From Nocardia blacklockiae (lineage in GTDB: Bacteria; Actinomycetota; Actinomycetes; Mycobacteriales; Mycobacteriaceae), in NCBI RefSeq assembly GCF_015477355.1, contig NZ_JADLRJ010000007.1, positions 62,001 through 126,000 on the forward strand: 64,000 nt of DNA, read 5' to 3'. The notes below the pieces were generated by a model. It searched no databases, was not told the origin of the DNA, and saw only the letters and a program-made list of their open reading frames with translations. Each line of letters begins with the position of its first letter. The first letter of the stretch is position 1. This document shows positions 43,293 to 51,780 of this stretch, in pieces. The position numbers and the translations under genes were made by a program.

Positions 43293-44513
43293 TCAGCCCG
43301 CGCGGGCGGGTAGGGCGCGGCCCTTCCAGCTGAGGGCGCCTGCGCGGTGCAGGCGGTGCGAGCGCACCGACAGGCGCAGGTAGGCGGCGATGGAGAGCGG
43401 GTGTGCCACGGCGGCAGCGACATCCGCCGCGCCGATCCCGCCGCCGGATTCCAGCGAGCGGGCCAGTAGACGGGCCGCGACGGCGCAGGCGTAGCCGGCG
43501 CAGCCGGTGCGACGGAGCCGGCCGCGCCCGAACAGCGCGGCCACCGGCGGTGCCCAGTACGCGAGCGCGGCCACCGCGCCGACCGCGGCGCTGCCCGCCG
43601 CCGAGCCGTAGGCCGACCACAGCCAGCGGGTATAACCGGCGTCGAGATCGGCTGCGCCTCGGTACATCCGGGTACTGGCGACCCGGCCCGCGCCCAGCAG
43701 CACGGTGCGGTGCCCGGCGCGCCGCAGCGCCCGCGACAGCGCCAGATCCTCGGTGACGTCCGCGGCGACGGCGGCGTGCCCGCCCACGGCCCGGTAGGCG
43801 CCCGCGTCGAACACCAGGAACTGCCCGCAGGACACGGCCGTGGACGGCCGCAGGCTCCGATTGGCGAGCCGGATCGGCAGCGTCGTCGCCCACGACCAGC
43901 ACAGCAGCGGCTGCACCAGCGCCTCGGCGGGCGTCCCGGCCCGCTGCCGGGGCCACGGCGACACCGATCCCGCCCGGCCCCTGCGCAATTCGCCGACCGC
44001 CGCCGCGATCGCGCCGGGCCGCAGCCGCACGTCGGCGTCGAGGAACACCAGCGCGCCGGCCGTGGTGGCGCCGGAGGTGACGCCGGCGATGTCGGCCAGC
44101 CGCGCGCAGGCGGCGGCCTTGCCGGTCCAGCCGGGCGCGGGCTCGGTGTCGGCGCAGATCACCGTGAACCGTTCGTCGCCGCCTGCCGCGGCCGCGGCCG
44201 CCTCGTAGGTGGCGTCGGCCGAACGGTCGTCGAGGATCAGCACCCGCAGCCGCGGAACGCCTTGTTGCGCACGCAGATCCGCGATCAGGGCGGGCAGCCG
44301 CCCGACCTCGTCGCGGGCCGGGACGCAGACCGTCACCGGCTCGATCACGGTGGTGCGCGCCCCCGCCAGCTGCGGCACCGTGATCCGGTTCAGCGCGGCC
44401 ACGGCCGCGCCGGCACCGGCGACCACGGTGCCCGCCAGCACCAGACCGTGGACCGCCCTTGCGTTTACGCCCGCCGCGCCCGCCCGCGCCGCGAACTCAC
44501 GTGTCCTCTTCAT
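43293..44513 (-). CDS. Membrane GT2-family glycosyltransferase, carotenoid-cluster associated
   Basis: 406 residues. An N-terminal hydrophobic segment (VLAGTVVAGAGAAVAAL) precedes a GT-A domain with VTVCVPARDEVGRLPALI, LILDDRSADATY and the metal-binding FLDADVRL; a C-terminal membrane region follows (VGAVAALAYWAPPVAALF). Such enzymes transfer sugar from a nucleotide donor to a lipid acceptor. The setting with cruF-like and crtO-like genes suggests the acceptor is a hydroxylated carotenoid, as for CruC-type enzymes. That assignment is inference. Confidence 0.78.
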   Translation of the reverse strand: MKRTREFAARAGAAGVNARAVHGLVLAGTVVAGAGAAVAALNRITVPQLAGARTTVIEPVTVCVPARDEVGRLPALIADLRAQQGVPRLRVLILDDRSADATYEAAAAAAGGDERFTVICADTEPAPGWTGKAAACARLADIAGVTSGATTAGALVFLDADVRLRPGAIAAAVGELRRGRAGSVSPWPRQRAGTPAEALVQPLLCWSWATTLPIRLANRSLRPSTAVSCGQFLVFDAGAYRAVGGHAAVAADVTEDLALSRALRRAGHRTVLLGAGRVASTRMYRGAADLDAGYTRWLWSAYGSAAGSAAVGAVAALAYWAPPVAALFGRGRLRRTGCAGYACAVAARLLARSLESGGGIGAADVAAAVAHPLSIAAYLRLSVRSHRLHRAGALSWKGRALPARAG

Positions 44514-44632
44514 GTGCCATCCAGCCTTTCACACCCGGCGGCGGCTGTCGCGTCCGTCTCCGTCTCTCCGCCGGTCTCGAAAGTGATCGTGACCGGCCCG
44601 AAATACGGGCCGGGACAGGAGGATTCGACGAG

Positions 44633-45358
44633 TCAGTCGTTCGTTCGCGCCCACGGCGGCGTGGGGTTGCGGCTGACGTAGGCCAGGACGGCGACGATGG
44701 CGGCGACGGCCAGCGTGATGCCGCCGACGATACCCGCCCACCCGGCGAACGAGCGGGTGTTGGGGTCGGCGTACTTCACCTCGGCGCGCACCGGGCTGAC
44801 ATCGCCGGGCGGCAGCTTCCAGGAGACGACCGAGTCGCCCTCCCGGGTGCCGTTGGTGGTGCCGACCCGGGACGGGAACGCCACGGTGAACTGCACGTCC
44901 GAGCCCTGCGGCGGCACGGTCCGCAGATCGACGCGCCCGGACAGGACGACCTGGTCGCCGGTGCGGGTGAACTGCAGGTTGAACATGCCCTGGGTCTCGT
45001 CGGACAGTTGCCCGAGCTGCTGCACCTCGCCGAAGGTCAGGTCGTCGAAATAGACCTGGCTGCCCGCGTACCCGTCCTGCGTGTACGGCTCCACCCGCAC
45101 CTTCGCCGACAACGACTCGGGCACCTTCAGCTCCGGGCCTTTGTCCTTGTCGTTGGCGGGCACGGCGGCGGCGACGATGCGGCCCGACACCCGGTCGTTC
45201 GACGACACGCCCATCGACACCTGCAGGCGCAGGCACCCGGCCAGCAAGGGCATCAGCAGGACCGCCAGCATCACCAGTGACCAGGCGCGATGGCGGCCCC
45301 GGCGCGGCGAGCGGGCGCTCGGCCCGGCGGGCTTCGGAGTTGTCGGACTCGGCTGCAC
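44633..45358 (-). CDS. lppM: Lipoprotein LppM
   Basis: 241 residues. A lipoprotein signal with lipobox LLAG before Cys42 is followed by an external beta-rich domain (LRLQVSMGVSSNDRVSG, FDDLTFGEVQQLG, VQFTVAFPSRVG) and a C-terminal membrane helix (about 207-229). In M. tuberculosis, LppM is a surface lipoprotein that affects phagosome events and binds lipoglycans. It starts with GTG. It sits between the glycosyltransferase and the cruF-like gene, inside the split carotenoid set, with the same synteny as Rv2171. Confidence 0.9.
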   Translation of the reverse strand: MQPSPTTPKPAGPSARSPRRGRHRAWSLVMLAVLLMPLLAGCLRLQVSMGVSSNDRVSGRIVAAAVPANDKDKGPELKVPESLSAKVRVEPYTQDGYAGSQVYFDDLTFGEVQQLGQLSDETQGMFNLQFTRTGDQVVLSGRVDLRTVPPQGSDVQFTVAFPSRVGTTNGTREGDSVVSWKLPPGDVSPVRAEVKYADPNTRSFAGWAGIVGGITLAVAAIVAVLAYVSRNPTPPWARTND

Positions 45359-45432
45359 GGCTCACATCGTGCCATGACCCGCGGACGGGCCCGGCATGCG
45401 ACGGGCCGGGAGGTGTGCGGCGGGCGTGCGCG

Positions 45433-46239
45433 TCACGGGTCGCGAGGCGTGCCGCAGATGCCCGGGCAGTGGCCGCGCGCGGCGGGGCGGTCGCGGAACA
45501 TGGTCGCCAGCAACGGAATTCCGAGCACGCCCAGGCCCAGGAGGCCGTAGCCGCCCGAGACCGGGAGGCCGAGGAACGCCACGTGCGCCAGCGCGGAACC
45601 CAGCCACGTCCACAGGAAGACCGCGACCGGGACGGCGAGCGTGTCCACGGTCGCGGCGTACCGGCGGCCGAGCAGTTCCAGCAGCGCCGCCATGACACTC
45701 GCGACCGCGAACCAGCCGAGGTAGTTGGTGTACGGAATCTGCGGCACCCCGGGCAGTCCCGGATGCGCCGAACACCAGGTCCAGCGGCCGTCGGCGACCA
45801 TCTGCGGATCCAGGAACAGGTCCCAGCCGACCGCGCCGAGGGCGGTCAGCGGAATGCGCACCGCCACAAGCGGAGTCAGCCGCCGCACCACCACCCACAC
45901 CGGATACAGGCCGCCGGTCCACGCCAGCGGGACCACCAGCGGGACCTCCGCCAGCGCGGGCCCCAGGCCGCCGTGCGCGTACCTGTAGCAGCCGAACGGG
46001 AATCCGGTTGCGGTACCGGCGATCTCGGCGGCCAGCCCGAGCCCCGACACGATCACCAGGAATCCGGCGGCGAAGCGCGGGCCCCGGGTCAGCGCGGCGT
46101 GGGTCAGCGCGGTGGCCGCCGACAGCAGGACGATCGCCACGGTGATCCGGTCGCGCGCCACGCCCGCCGTCAGCGGATAGGCGATCTGCGTCAGGATCAG
46201 CGCGAGCGCCGCGACCACCGGCGCCCGGCGGGCCGTCAT
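45433..46239 (-). CDS. Carotenoid biosynthesis membrane protein, CruF-like hydratase
   Basis: 268 residues with seven or so hydrophobic helices and the DUF422/CruF pattern: FGCYRYAHGGLGPALAEVPLVVPLAW, GWDLFLDPQMVADGRWTW and PYTNYLGWFAVA. CruF adds water across the C-1',2' double bond of the psi end of lycopene-type or gamma-carotene-type carotenoids, giving a tertiary hydroxyl that can be glycosylated. The ATG overlaps the stop of the crtO-like gene (ATGA), so the two are co-translated. Confidence 0.86.
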   Translation of the reverse strand: MTARRAPVVAALALILTQIAYPLTAGVARDRITVAIVLLSAATALTHAALTRGPRFAAGFLVIVSGLGLAAEIAGTATGFPFGCYRYAHGGLGPALAEVPLVVPLAWTGGLYPVWVVVRRLTPLVAVRIPLTALGAVGWDLFLDPQMVADGRWTWCSAHPGLPGVPQIPYTNYLGWFAVASVMAALLELLGRRYAATVDTLAVPVAVFLWTWLGSALAHVAFLGLPVSGGYGLLGLGVLGIPLLATMFRDRPAARGHCPGICGTPRDP

Positions 46240-47804
46240 TCCCGCAGGCGCGGCAGCCGGGGCCGCCGCAGGTCCCGCAGCGCCACCCGGGCGGCGCTGC
46301 GCCCGGCCGCGCCCGAGACGCCGCCGCCCGGATGCGTCGACGCGCCGGTCAGGTACAGGCCCGGCGCGCCCGGCACGCGGTGCCCGGACAGCTCCGGCAG
46401 CGGCCGCCAGAAGAACATCTGGTCCAGCGACATCTCCACGTGCATCACATTGCCGCCGATCAGCCCGAGTTCGCGTTCCAGATCGGCCGGGGTCTGCACG
46501 AAGCGCTCGCGTACCGACGCGGCGAAACCCGGTGCGGCCGAGTCCACCTCGGCGATGATGCGATCGCCCTCGCGCTCGGCGTGCGCGCTCCAGTCGCTGC
46601 CGTCGGCGAGCCGGTAGGGGTGCCACTGGGCCCACAGCGACATCTGGTGCTGTCCGGGCGGCGCGATCGACGGGTCGAGCGCGCTGAAACTCATCGCCAG
46701 CACCACCGGCTGCGGCGGCAGGTCACCGGCGAGGGCGGCGCCGTGCGCGCGCCGCAGCTGCCGCCGGTCGGTCGCCAGCAGTTGCAGGCCGCGGCTCGAC
46801 TCCTCGATCGACGCGCCGGGATAGCGCGGCAGCGCGTCGGTCGCCGCGCGGACCACCATGCCGATGCCCGGGCCGACGCGGATCCGCCGCCGCCACCCGG
46901 CCAGCGCCTCCGGGTCGAATCCGCCGCGCCCCAGCAGGTCCAGCGTGGTCAGGATGTGAGTGCCCGCGATCACGGTGCGCGCGTGCAGGTTTCGGCCCGA
47001 CTCGGTGCGCACCCGCCAGCCGTCGCCGGCGCGGCGCAGTTCGGTCACGGCGTCGCCGGGTGAGACCGTGCCGCCCTCGGCGCGCAGGCGTTCGACCAGG
47101 GCCGCGGTCAGCGCGCCGCTGCCGCCGACCGCGCGGCCGGGCGGCAGCGTGTGCATCAGGGCCGCGAATCCCACCATCGGCGCGGTGCCCGGTTCCGACA
47201 TCGGCGGGCCGGACTGCGCGCCGAACCAGGCCAGCGCGGCCTTGAGCCGCTCGTCGTCGAACCAGCTGTCCAGCAACGCGTCTCCGGTCTGCAGGAATTC
47301 CCGCGACAGCGCGCTGCCGCCCGCGCGCGCGTCGAGCCCCCAGAACGAGCGCAGCAGGCGGCCGGGTACCGGCGGTCCCGCGAACGACCGCATCACCCGC
47401 CGCGCGCGCGGCTCCCACGTGCGCACGAAGCGCCGGTAGGCGTCGGCGTCGCGGGTGCCGCAGGCCGCTTCGATCGACGCGCAGGTCCGGTCCAGGTCGC
47501 GGTGGAACACGAGCGGCGGCCGATCCCCGCCCGGCGGCGCGGGCGCGAAAGCCCAGGGGTCGCAATCGAGATAGCGCAGCCCGAAGCGATCCAGCTCCAG
47601 TTCCTCGACGATGCCGGTGTGCCGGATCATGATGTGCGCCGAGGAACCGCGATCCACCAGGTGGCCGGGAAACCGCTCGACCGTCGACACCGCGCCGCCC
47701 AGCACCTCGTCGCGCTCGAGCACCTCTACCCGGTGCCCGGCCCGCGCCAGATAGCAGGCGGCGACCAGTGCGTTGTGGCCCGAGCCGACCACGAGCACGC
47801 TCAC
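46236..47804 (-). CDS. CrtO-type carotenoid ketolase/desaturase family FAD protein
   Basis: 522 residues of the CrtI/CrtO superfamily. The FAD motif VLVVGSGHNALVAACYLARAG with VLERDEVLGGAVST opens the protein, and the C-terminal GLYLTGASTHPGGGVSGAAG is the family signature. The length and the GHNALVAA variant match CrtO-type ketolases of Rhodococcus more than CrtI desaturases, so 4-keto group formation is inferred. GTG 47804 is chosen because family similarity starts there. It heads a two-gene operon with the cruF-like gene. Confidence 0.85.
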   Translation of the reverse strand: MSVLVVGSGHNALVAACYLARAGHRVEVLERDEVLGGAVSTVERFPGHLVDRGSSAHIMIRHTGIVEELELDRFGLRYLDCDPWAFAPAPPGGDRPPLVFHRDLDRTCASIEAACGTRDADAYRRFVRTWEPRARRVMRSFAGPPVPGRLLRSFWGLDARAGGSALSREFLQTGDALLDSWFDDERLKAALAWFGAQSGPPMSEPGTAPMVGFAALMHTLPPGRAVGGSGALTAALVERLRAEGGTVSPGDAVTELRRAGDGWRVRTESGRNLHARTVIAGTHILTTLDLLGRGGFDPEALAGWRRRIRVGPGIGMVVRAATDALPRYPGASIEESSRGLQLLATDRRQLRRAHGAALAGDLPPQPVVLAMSFSALDPSIAPPGQHQMSLWAQWHPYRLADGSDWSAHAEREGDRIIAEVDSAAPGFAASVRERFVQTPADLERELGLIGGNVMHVEMSLDQMFFWRPLPELSGHRVPGAPGLYLTGASTHPGGGVSGAAGRSAARVALRDLRRPRLPRLRE

Positions 47805-47838
47805 CGCGGCACCGCGTTCGAGCCGGGTCGCGCAGCGG

Positions 47839-48459
47839 TCACGGAGTGTCCAGCGGCAGCCGGCGGCCCAGTACCGCGAAGCGCCGGGTGTCGCCGGAGA
47901 AGACGAAATGCCGCACCACATCGGTGAATCCCTGCCGCCGATACAGCCGCCAGGCCCGGTTGTTCTCCCGGTCGACCTCCGGCGTGGACAGCAGCACGGC
48001 CTGTTCGGGCCGGTCCCGCAGCAACCGGACGAGCAGCGTCTCGCCGATGCCGCGACCCTGCGCGGCCGGGTGCACGTGCAGTTCGGTGAGTTCGAAATAG
48101 TCCGCCAGCAGGTCCCGCGCCGCGTGCTCGGGCCAGCCCGAGCGCCGCATCCCGCTGTGCACCTGCTGATGCCACCACTGGTGCGGCGCGCCGCGGTAGC
48201 CGTAGGCCACGGCGACCAGCGGCGCGGTGCGCAGGTCGAATTGCCCGCTGTCGTCGGGGATCACAGCGCCGACGGCCTGCCAGCCCGGCCGCGTGGTGTG
48301 CTCGGTCCACATCGGCGCGCGATGGTGTTCGGTGCCGCGCGGATAGTCCATCGCCGCCACGTACACCGCCAGCGCGTCGTGCAACCGGGCGCGTAGCGCG
48401 GCCACCGACAGGTCGACGACGACGGGGGCTGGGGTGTGGTGCGGTCTGAGGGCGGTCAT
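47839..48459 (-). CDS. GNAT-family N-acetyltransferase (Rv2170-type)
   Basis: 206 residues. The acetyl-CoA binding motif is LTELHVHPAAQGRGIGETLLVRLL, and VLLSTPEVDRENNRAWRLYRRQGF is a typical GNAT motif B. The position after lppM matches Rv2170 of M. tuberculosis, reported to acetylate isocitrate lyase. Substrate here is not provable. ATG 48459 is used. The 193-base gap to the divergent HEPN gene probably carries both promoters. Confidence 0.88.
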   Translation of the reverse strand: MTALRPHHTPAPVVVDLSVAALRARLHDALAVYVAAMDYPRGTEHHRAPMWTEHTTRPGWQAVGAVIPDDSGQFDLRTAPLVAVAYGYRGAPHQWWHQQVHSGMRRSGWPEHAARDLLADYFELTELHVHPAAQGRGIGETLLVRLLRDRPEQAVLLSTPEVDRENNRAWRLYRRQGFTDVVRHFVFSGDTRRFAVLGRRLPLDTP

Positions 48460-48652
48460 ATCAGGGCGGCGCGGCTCTCGTTCGACGCGGTCGCCGTGCT
48501 CGGGGCAGGAAGCGGCGAGCGCGGGCGCGGAAGTTTGTCGGTGGTCGTCTCTATATTCACACTCAATTGAAACGTTCGAATACCTGTTCGGTCCGTCCGG
48601 TCGGCGATGTACCCGGCGGGCCACGGGTGTGCGAAGGGTTGGAGGTACCGCA

Positions 48653-49093
48653 ATGGCTGGTCGGATCGGGTATCCCGGGCGTCCCGGACGAGCGGGCGGT
48701 CTGTTGGACCGTGCGGACGGGCTGCTACTGCAATCGTCCGCCGAAAGCGACCCGCGCGAACGGTTCCGCACCGCCTACCTCGCCGCCCTGCGCGGCGCCG
48801 GCGCGGTGCTGGCGATGACGGGTGCGGACCGCGCGCCGCGGGCCCGCTCGCGCAACGCGTGGGTGCTGATGCAGCAGGCCGCGCCCGAATTCGTGATGTG
48901 GGCGGACTACTTCAGTTCCTTCTCCGAGACACGCGCGGCCATCGAGGCCGGCCTGGACCGCCCGGTCGACGCGCGGCACGCCGACGAGTTCGCTTCTCGG
49001 GTAGGGGCATTCCTGCACGACGTCGAGGACCTGGTCAGTACCGCGGCCCGGCTGCGCCCCGACGAGGCCCGCCTGGGCAATGGCACGGCCTGA
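48653..49093 (+). CDS. SAV_6107-like HEPN domain protein
   Basis: 146 residues, mostly helical: GLLDRADGLLLQSSAESDPRERFRTAYLAALRGA, then RARSRNAWVLMQQAAPEFVMWADYFSS. This fits the small actinobacterial HEPN family named after a Streptomyces avermitilis protein (recollection). The RxxxxH ribonuclease motif of many HEPN toxins is not evident, so a binding role is more likely. The ATG has a GGAGGT ribosome site eight bases upstream. DUF3040 follows on the same strand. Confidence 0.7.
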   Translation: MAGRIGYPGRPGRAGGLLDRADGLLLQSSAESDPRERFRTAYLAALRGAGAVLAMTGADRAPRARSRNAWVLMQQAAPEFVMWADYFSSFSETRAAIEAGLDRPVDARHADEFASRVGAFLHDVEDLVSTAARLRPDEARLGNGTA

Positions 49094-49217
49094 ACATCGG
49101 CGAGTAGGTGGTAGCGCACTGATCGAACTCGTATCATTGGTGGCAGGTAGCCGCCAAGGTCGGCTACTTGTCGTCTACCCGGAGGCGACCACCACGACAA
49201 GTGCCGGGGGAGGTACC

Positions 49218-49643
49218 GTGCCACTCTCCGAGCACGAGCAGCGCATGCTCGAACAGATCGAGAGCGCTCTCTATGCTGAGGACCCCAAGTTCGCCTCGAC
49301 CGTCCGCGGCGGACGGCTACGCTCGGCCACGGGCAGACGCCGGTTGCAAGCGGCGGCGTTGTTCGTCCTCGGCCTGGTTCTTCTCGTCGCGGGAATCGCG
49401 CTGCCGGTGAAGCCGGGCGGGTTCCCGATCATCAGCCTGTTTGGCTTCATCGTGATGTTCGGCGCGGGCGTCCTGCTGCTGATGGGTGGCTCGGGTCTGC
49501 CGGGCGCCGGTCGCAAGGGCGGCGACGCGCAGCCGGGTCAGGGTGGTGGTCCCGCGGCCCCCAAGGGCAAGCAGCGCAAGACCGGCGGGTTCGCCGCGCG
49601 CATGGAGGACCGGTTCAGGCGCCGGTTCGAACAAGACAACTAG
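49218..49643 (+). CDS. DUF3040 membrane protein (Rv2169c-type)
   Basis: 141 residues. The diagnostic N-terminus PLSEHEQRMLEQIESALYAEDPKFAS is followed by two membrane helices (about 46-65 and 73-93) and a Gly/Lys/Arg-rich basic tail ending FRRRFEQDN. The family is actinobacterial and of unknown function, usually placed upstream of the dcw cluster. GTG 49218 has a GGAGG ribosome site. A strong terminator follows. Confidence 0.9.
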   Translation: MPLSEHEQRMLEQIESALYAEDPKFASTVRGGRLRSATGRRRLQAAALFVLGLVLLVAGIALPVKPGGFPIISLFGFIVMFGAGVLLLMGGSGLPGAGRKGGDAQPGQGGGPAAPKGKQRKTGGFAARMEDRFRRRFEQDN

Positions 49644-49669
49644 CGCTCCCAGCAGCCCGAGAACCACCG

Positions 49670-49703
49670 CGACACGCCGTGCGATGCACGGCGTGTCGTT
49701 TTT
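49670..49703 (+). terminator. Intrinsic terminator after the DUF3040 gene
   Basis: A perfect 13-bp stem (49670-49682 with 49686-49698) with a three-base loop GAT is followed directly by TTTTT. It isolates the dcw operon from upstream transcription. Confidence 0.93.
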
Positions 49704-49969
49704 GTTGTGTGCATCTCATCCGAGCGCTCCGGGTATCGCCCGCCCCCTGTCTCGCCACGGCGCCCCACATCCACCCACCGTCGCTCCCCACCCCGCCCCA
49801 CCGGGCGATAAGGGCCTTTCCGATCTGCGGGTTTGCTGACGGTTGTCGGGTTGTCCGGCGACTCGCCGGTGCGCGTCGGGGGAACTCGGCGGTAACTCCC
49901 CACCTGCGCGATAGCTGAGTTGAGCTGCGCAATCGGTTGCGCGCACCCCGAGATCGCCCCCGCTTTCGA

Positions 49970-50000
49970 TTGAAAGTGGGGGAAAGTGGGGTAATGTGGG
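49970..50000 (+). promoter_or_regulatory. mraZ promoter overlapped by three TGGG repeats (MraZ operator)
   Basis: TTGAAA (49970-49975), a 16-base spacer and TAATGT (49992-49997) make a good promoter. TGGG occurs at 49977, 49987 and 49997, exactly 10 bases apart on one face of the helix. MraZ proteins are known to bind such TGGG direct repeats and repress their own operon. The remainder of 49704-50056 shows nothing else definite. Confidence 0.75.
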
Positions 50001-50056
50001 ACGCGCACTGATGGAGGCCGACCAGACGGGGTGATCCAGCGGGAGGTGTCGAGACT

Positions 50057-50488
50057 GTGTTTCTCGGTACCTACACGCCTCGCCTGGACGACAAGGGGCG
50101 ACTCACGTTGCCTGCGAAGTTTCGGGACGAACTGGCGGGAGGGTTGATGGTCACGAAAGGTCAGGACCACAGCCTTGCCGTGTATCCCAAGGAGGAGTTC
50201 ACCGCGCTCGCGCGGCGGGCCGCCGCGGCGTCTCGAAACAACCCGCAGGCACGGGCTTTCGTCCGCGCCCTCGCGGCCTCCACGGACGAGCAGCGTCCGG
50301 ACGGACAAGGCCGGATCACGTTGTCGGTCGAACACCGCCGCTACGCCAACCTCACCAAGGACTGCGTGGTGATCGGCTCGGTCGACTTCCTCGAGATATG
50401 GGACAAGCAGGCGTGGGACTCCTACCTCGCCGAACACGAGGAGGATTACTCGCAGGCCAGAGACGAGTCGCTGGGCGGAATCTTCTAG
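50057..50488 (+). CDS. mraZ: Transcriptional regulator MraZ
   Basis: 143 residues with the two SpoVT/AbrB-like halves: [22 protein letters not shown] and [18 protein letters not shown], each carrying the DxxGR/DGQGR signature. MraZ forms a ring and binds direct repeats in the promoter of the dcw cluster, repressing it and other genes. It starts with GTG, with a GGGAGG ribosome site 10 bases upstream, and heads the cluster, 60 bases after the TGGG-repeat promoter. Confidence 0.96.
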   Translation: MFLGTYTPRLDDKGRLTLPAKFRDELAGGLMVTKGQDHSLAVYPKEEFTALARRAAAASRNNPQARAFVRALAASTDEQRPDGQGRITLSVEHRRYANLTKDCVVIGSVDFLEIWDKQAWDSYLAEHEEDYSQARDESLGGIF

Positions 50489-50504
50489 CCCCGAACGAGG
50501 CGAG

Positions 50505-50587
50505 TGCCCCGCGGCCTCTGCCCGACCAGGACCCTGACGTACTTCCCCAACGCCAGGTGCCGACGGTCGGTCAGAGACCCCGGGGCA
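50505..50587 (+). ncRNA. Structured 5' leader of rsmH, candidate mraW RNA motif
   Basis: Nested stems stack in one hairpin: TGCCCCG/CGGGGCA (50505-50511, 50581-50587), CTCTG/CAGAG (50516-50520, 50572-50576), CCGACC/GGTCGG (50522-50527, 50565-50570) and CCTG/CAGG (50533-50536, 50554-50557). A conserved RNA called the mraW motif is described upstream of mraW (rsmH) in Actinobacteria, and this has the right place. I recall no exact consensus, so the name is tentative. Confidence 0.55.
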
Positions 50588-50693
50588 TCCACCACACGAC
50601 GTGTGAGTCCAATCGCGGGCGCCCCCTGCGGCGTTGCGCGCCGCGCCTCGGGTTCCGTGCGCGACACCGTGAGGCAGGATCCGGGAGGTCGAG

Positions 50694-51665
50694 GTGAATC
50701 ATGCGAACCAGACTCCCCGCCATGTTCCGGTCCTCCTGGCCCGCGCCGACGAAATCCTCGGTCCCGCACTGGTTTCCGGTGGCGTCCTCGTCGACGCGAC
50801 CCTCGGTCTCGGCGGTCACGCCGAGCACTTCCTGCGTACCTACCCGGCGATCCGGCTGATCGGCCTGGACCGCGACACCGAGGCGCTGCGCCTGGCCGGG
50901 GAGCGGCTACGCCCGTTCGAGGACCGGATCACGCTGGTACACACCCGCTACGACAGTCTGGCCGAGGCGCTGGGCACCGCCGGGCTGCCCGCCACCGCTT
51001 CGGTGCGGGCCGTCCTGATGGATCTGGGCGTGTCCTCGATGCAGCTCGACGAGTCCGAGCGCGGCTTCGCCTACTCGATCGACGCGCCGCTGGACATGCG
51101 GATGGACCCGACGGCCGAACTCACCGCCGCCGACGTGCTCAACACCTACAGCCACGGCGACCTGGCCCGGGTGCTGAAAACCTATGGCGAGGAACGCTTC
51201 GCGGGCCGGATCGCGAGCGAGGTCGTGCGGCGGCGGCAGCAGCGGCCGTTCAGCACCAGCGCCCAGCTGGTGGAGCTGCTCTACGACGCGATTCCGGCCG
51301 CGACCCGGCGCACCGGCGGACATCCGGCCAAACGCACCTTCCAGGCGCTGCGCGTGGAGGTGAACCGGGAGCTGGAATCGCTGGAGGCGGCCCTGCCCGC
51401 GGCGCTGGACGCGCTCGAGGTGGGCGGGCGCATCGTCGTCATGTCCTACCAGTCGCTGGAGGACAAGGTCGTCAAACAGGTGCTCGCGCAACGCTCCGCG
51501 TCGCGCACGCCGGTGGGCCTGCCGGTCGAACTGCCCGGCATGGGCCCGGAATTCAAGATTCTGACACGGGGGGCGGAGAAGGCGTCCGCGAGCGAGATCG
51601 AGGACAACCCGCGGGCCGCACCGGTACGGATGCGGGCCGCGGAACGGATAGAGGAGGCCGGATGA
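50694..51665 (+). CDS. rsmH: 16S rRNA (cytosine-1402-N4)-methyltransferase
   Basis: 323 residues. The SAM-binding block is [18 protein letters not shown], followed by LIGLDRD and the family motif [22 protein letters not shown]. RsmH methylates C1402 in the ribosomal P site. GTG 50694 is preceded by GGGAGG. A structured leader of about 200 bases separates it from mraZ, and the ftsL-like gene follows after 115 bases. Confidence 0.96.
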   Translation: MNHANQTPRHVPVLLARADEILGPALVSGGVLVDATLGLGGHAEHFLRTYPAIRLIGLDRDTEALRLAGERLRPFEDRITLVHTRYDSLAEALGTAGLPATASVRAVLMDLGVSSMQLDESERGFAYSIDAPLDMRMDPTAELTAADVLNTYSHGDLARVLKTYGEERFAGRIASEVVRRRQQRPFSTSAQLVELLYDAIPAATRRTGGHPAKRTFQALRVEVNRELESLEAALPAALDALEVGGRIVVMSYQSLEDKVVKQVLAQRSASRTPVGLPVELPGMGPEFKILTRGAEKASASEIEDNPRAAPVRMRAAERIEEAG

Positions 51666-51780
51666 CGTCGGCGCGATCGGTGAAACCGGGATGCACCTCG
51701 TGGGCGACCACGCGATATCCCGGGAGCACCGTCGCGCCGAGCCGGCCGACGGGGTCGACAGCAGTAGGGGAGGCGGAGAA

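Noticed and set aside
51691-51780. 5' extension of ftsL to 51691
   Set aside because: The extra 30 residues have no FtsL character, and ATG 51781 has a good ribosome site.
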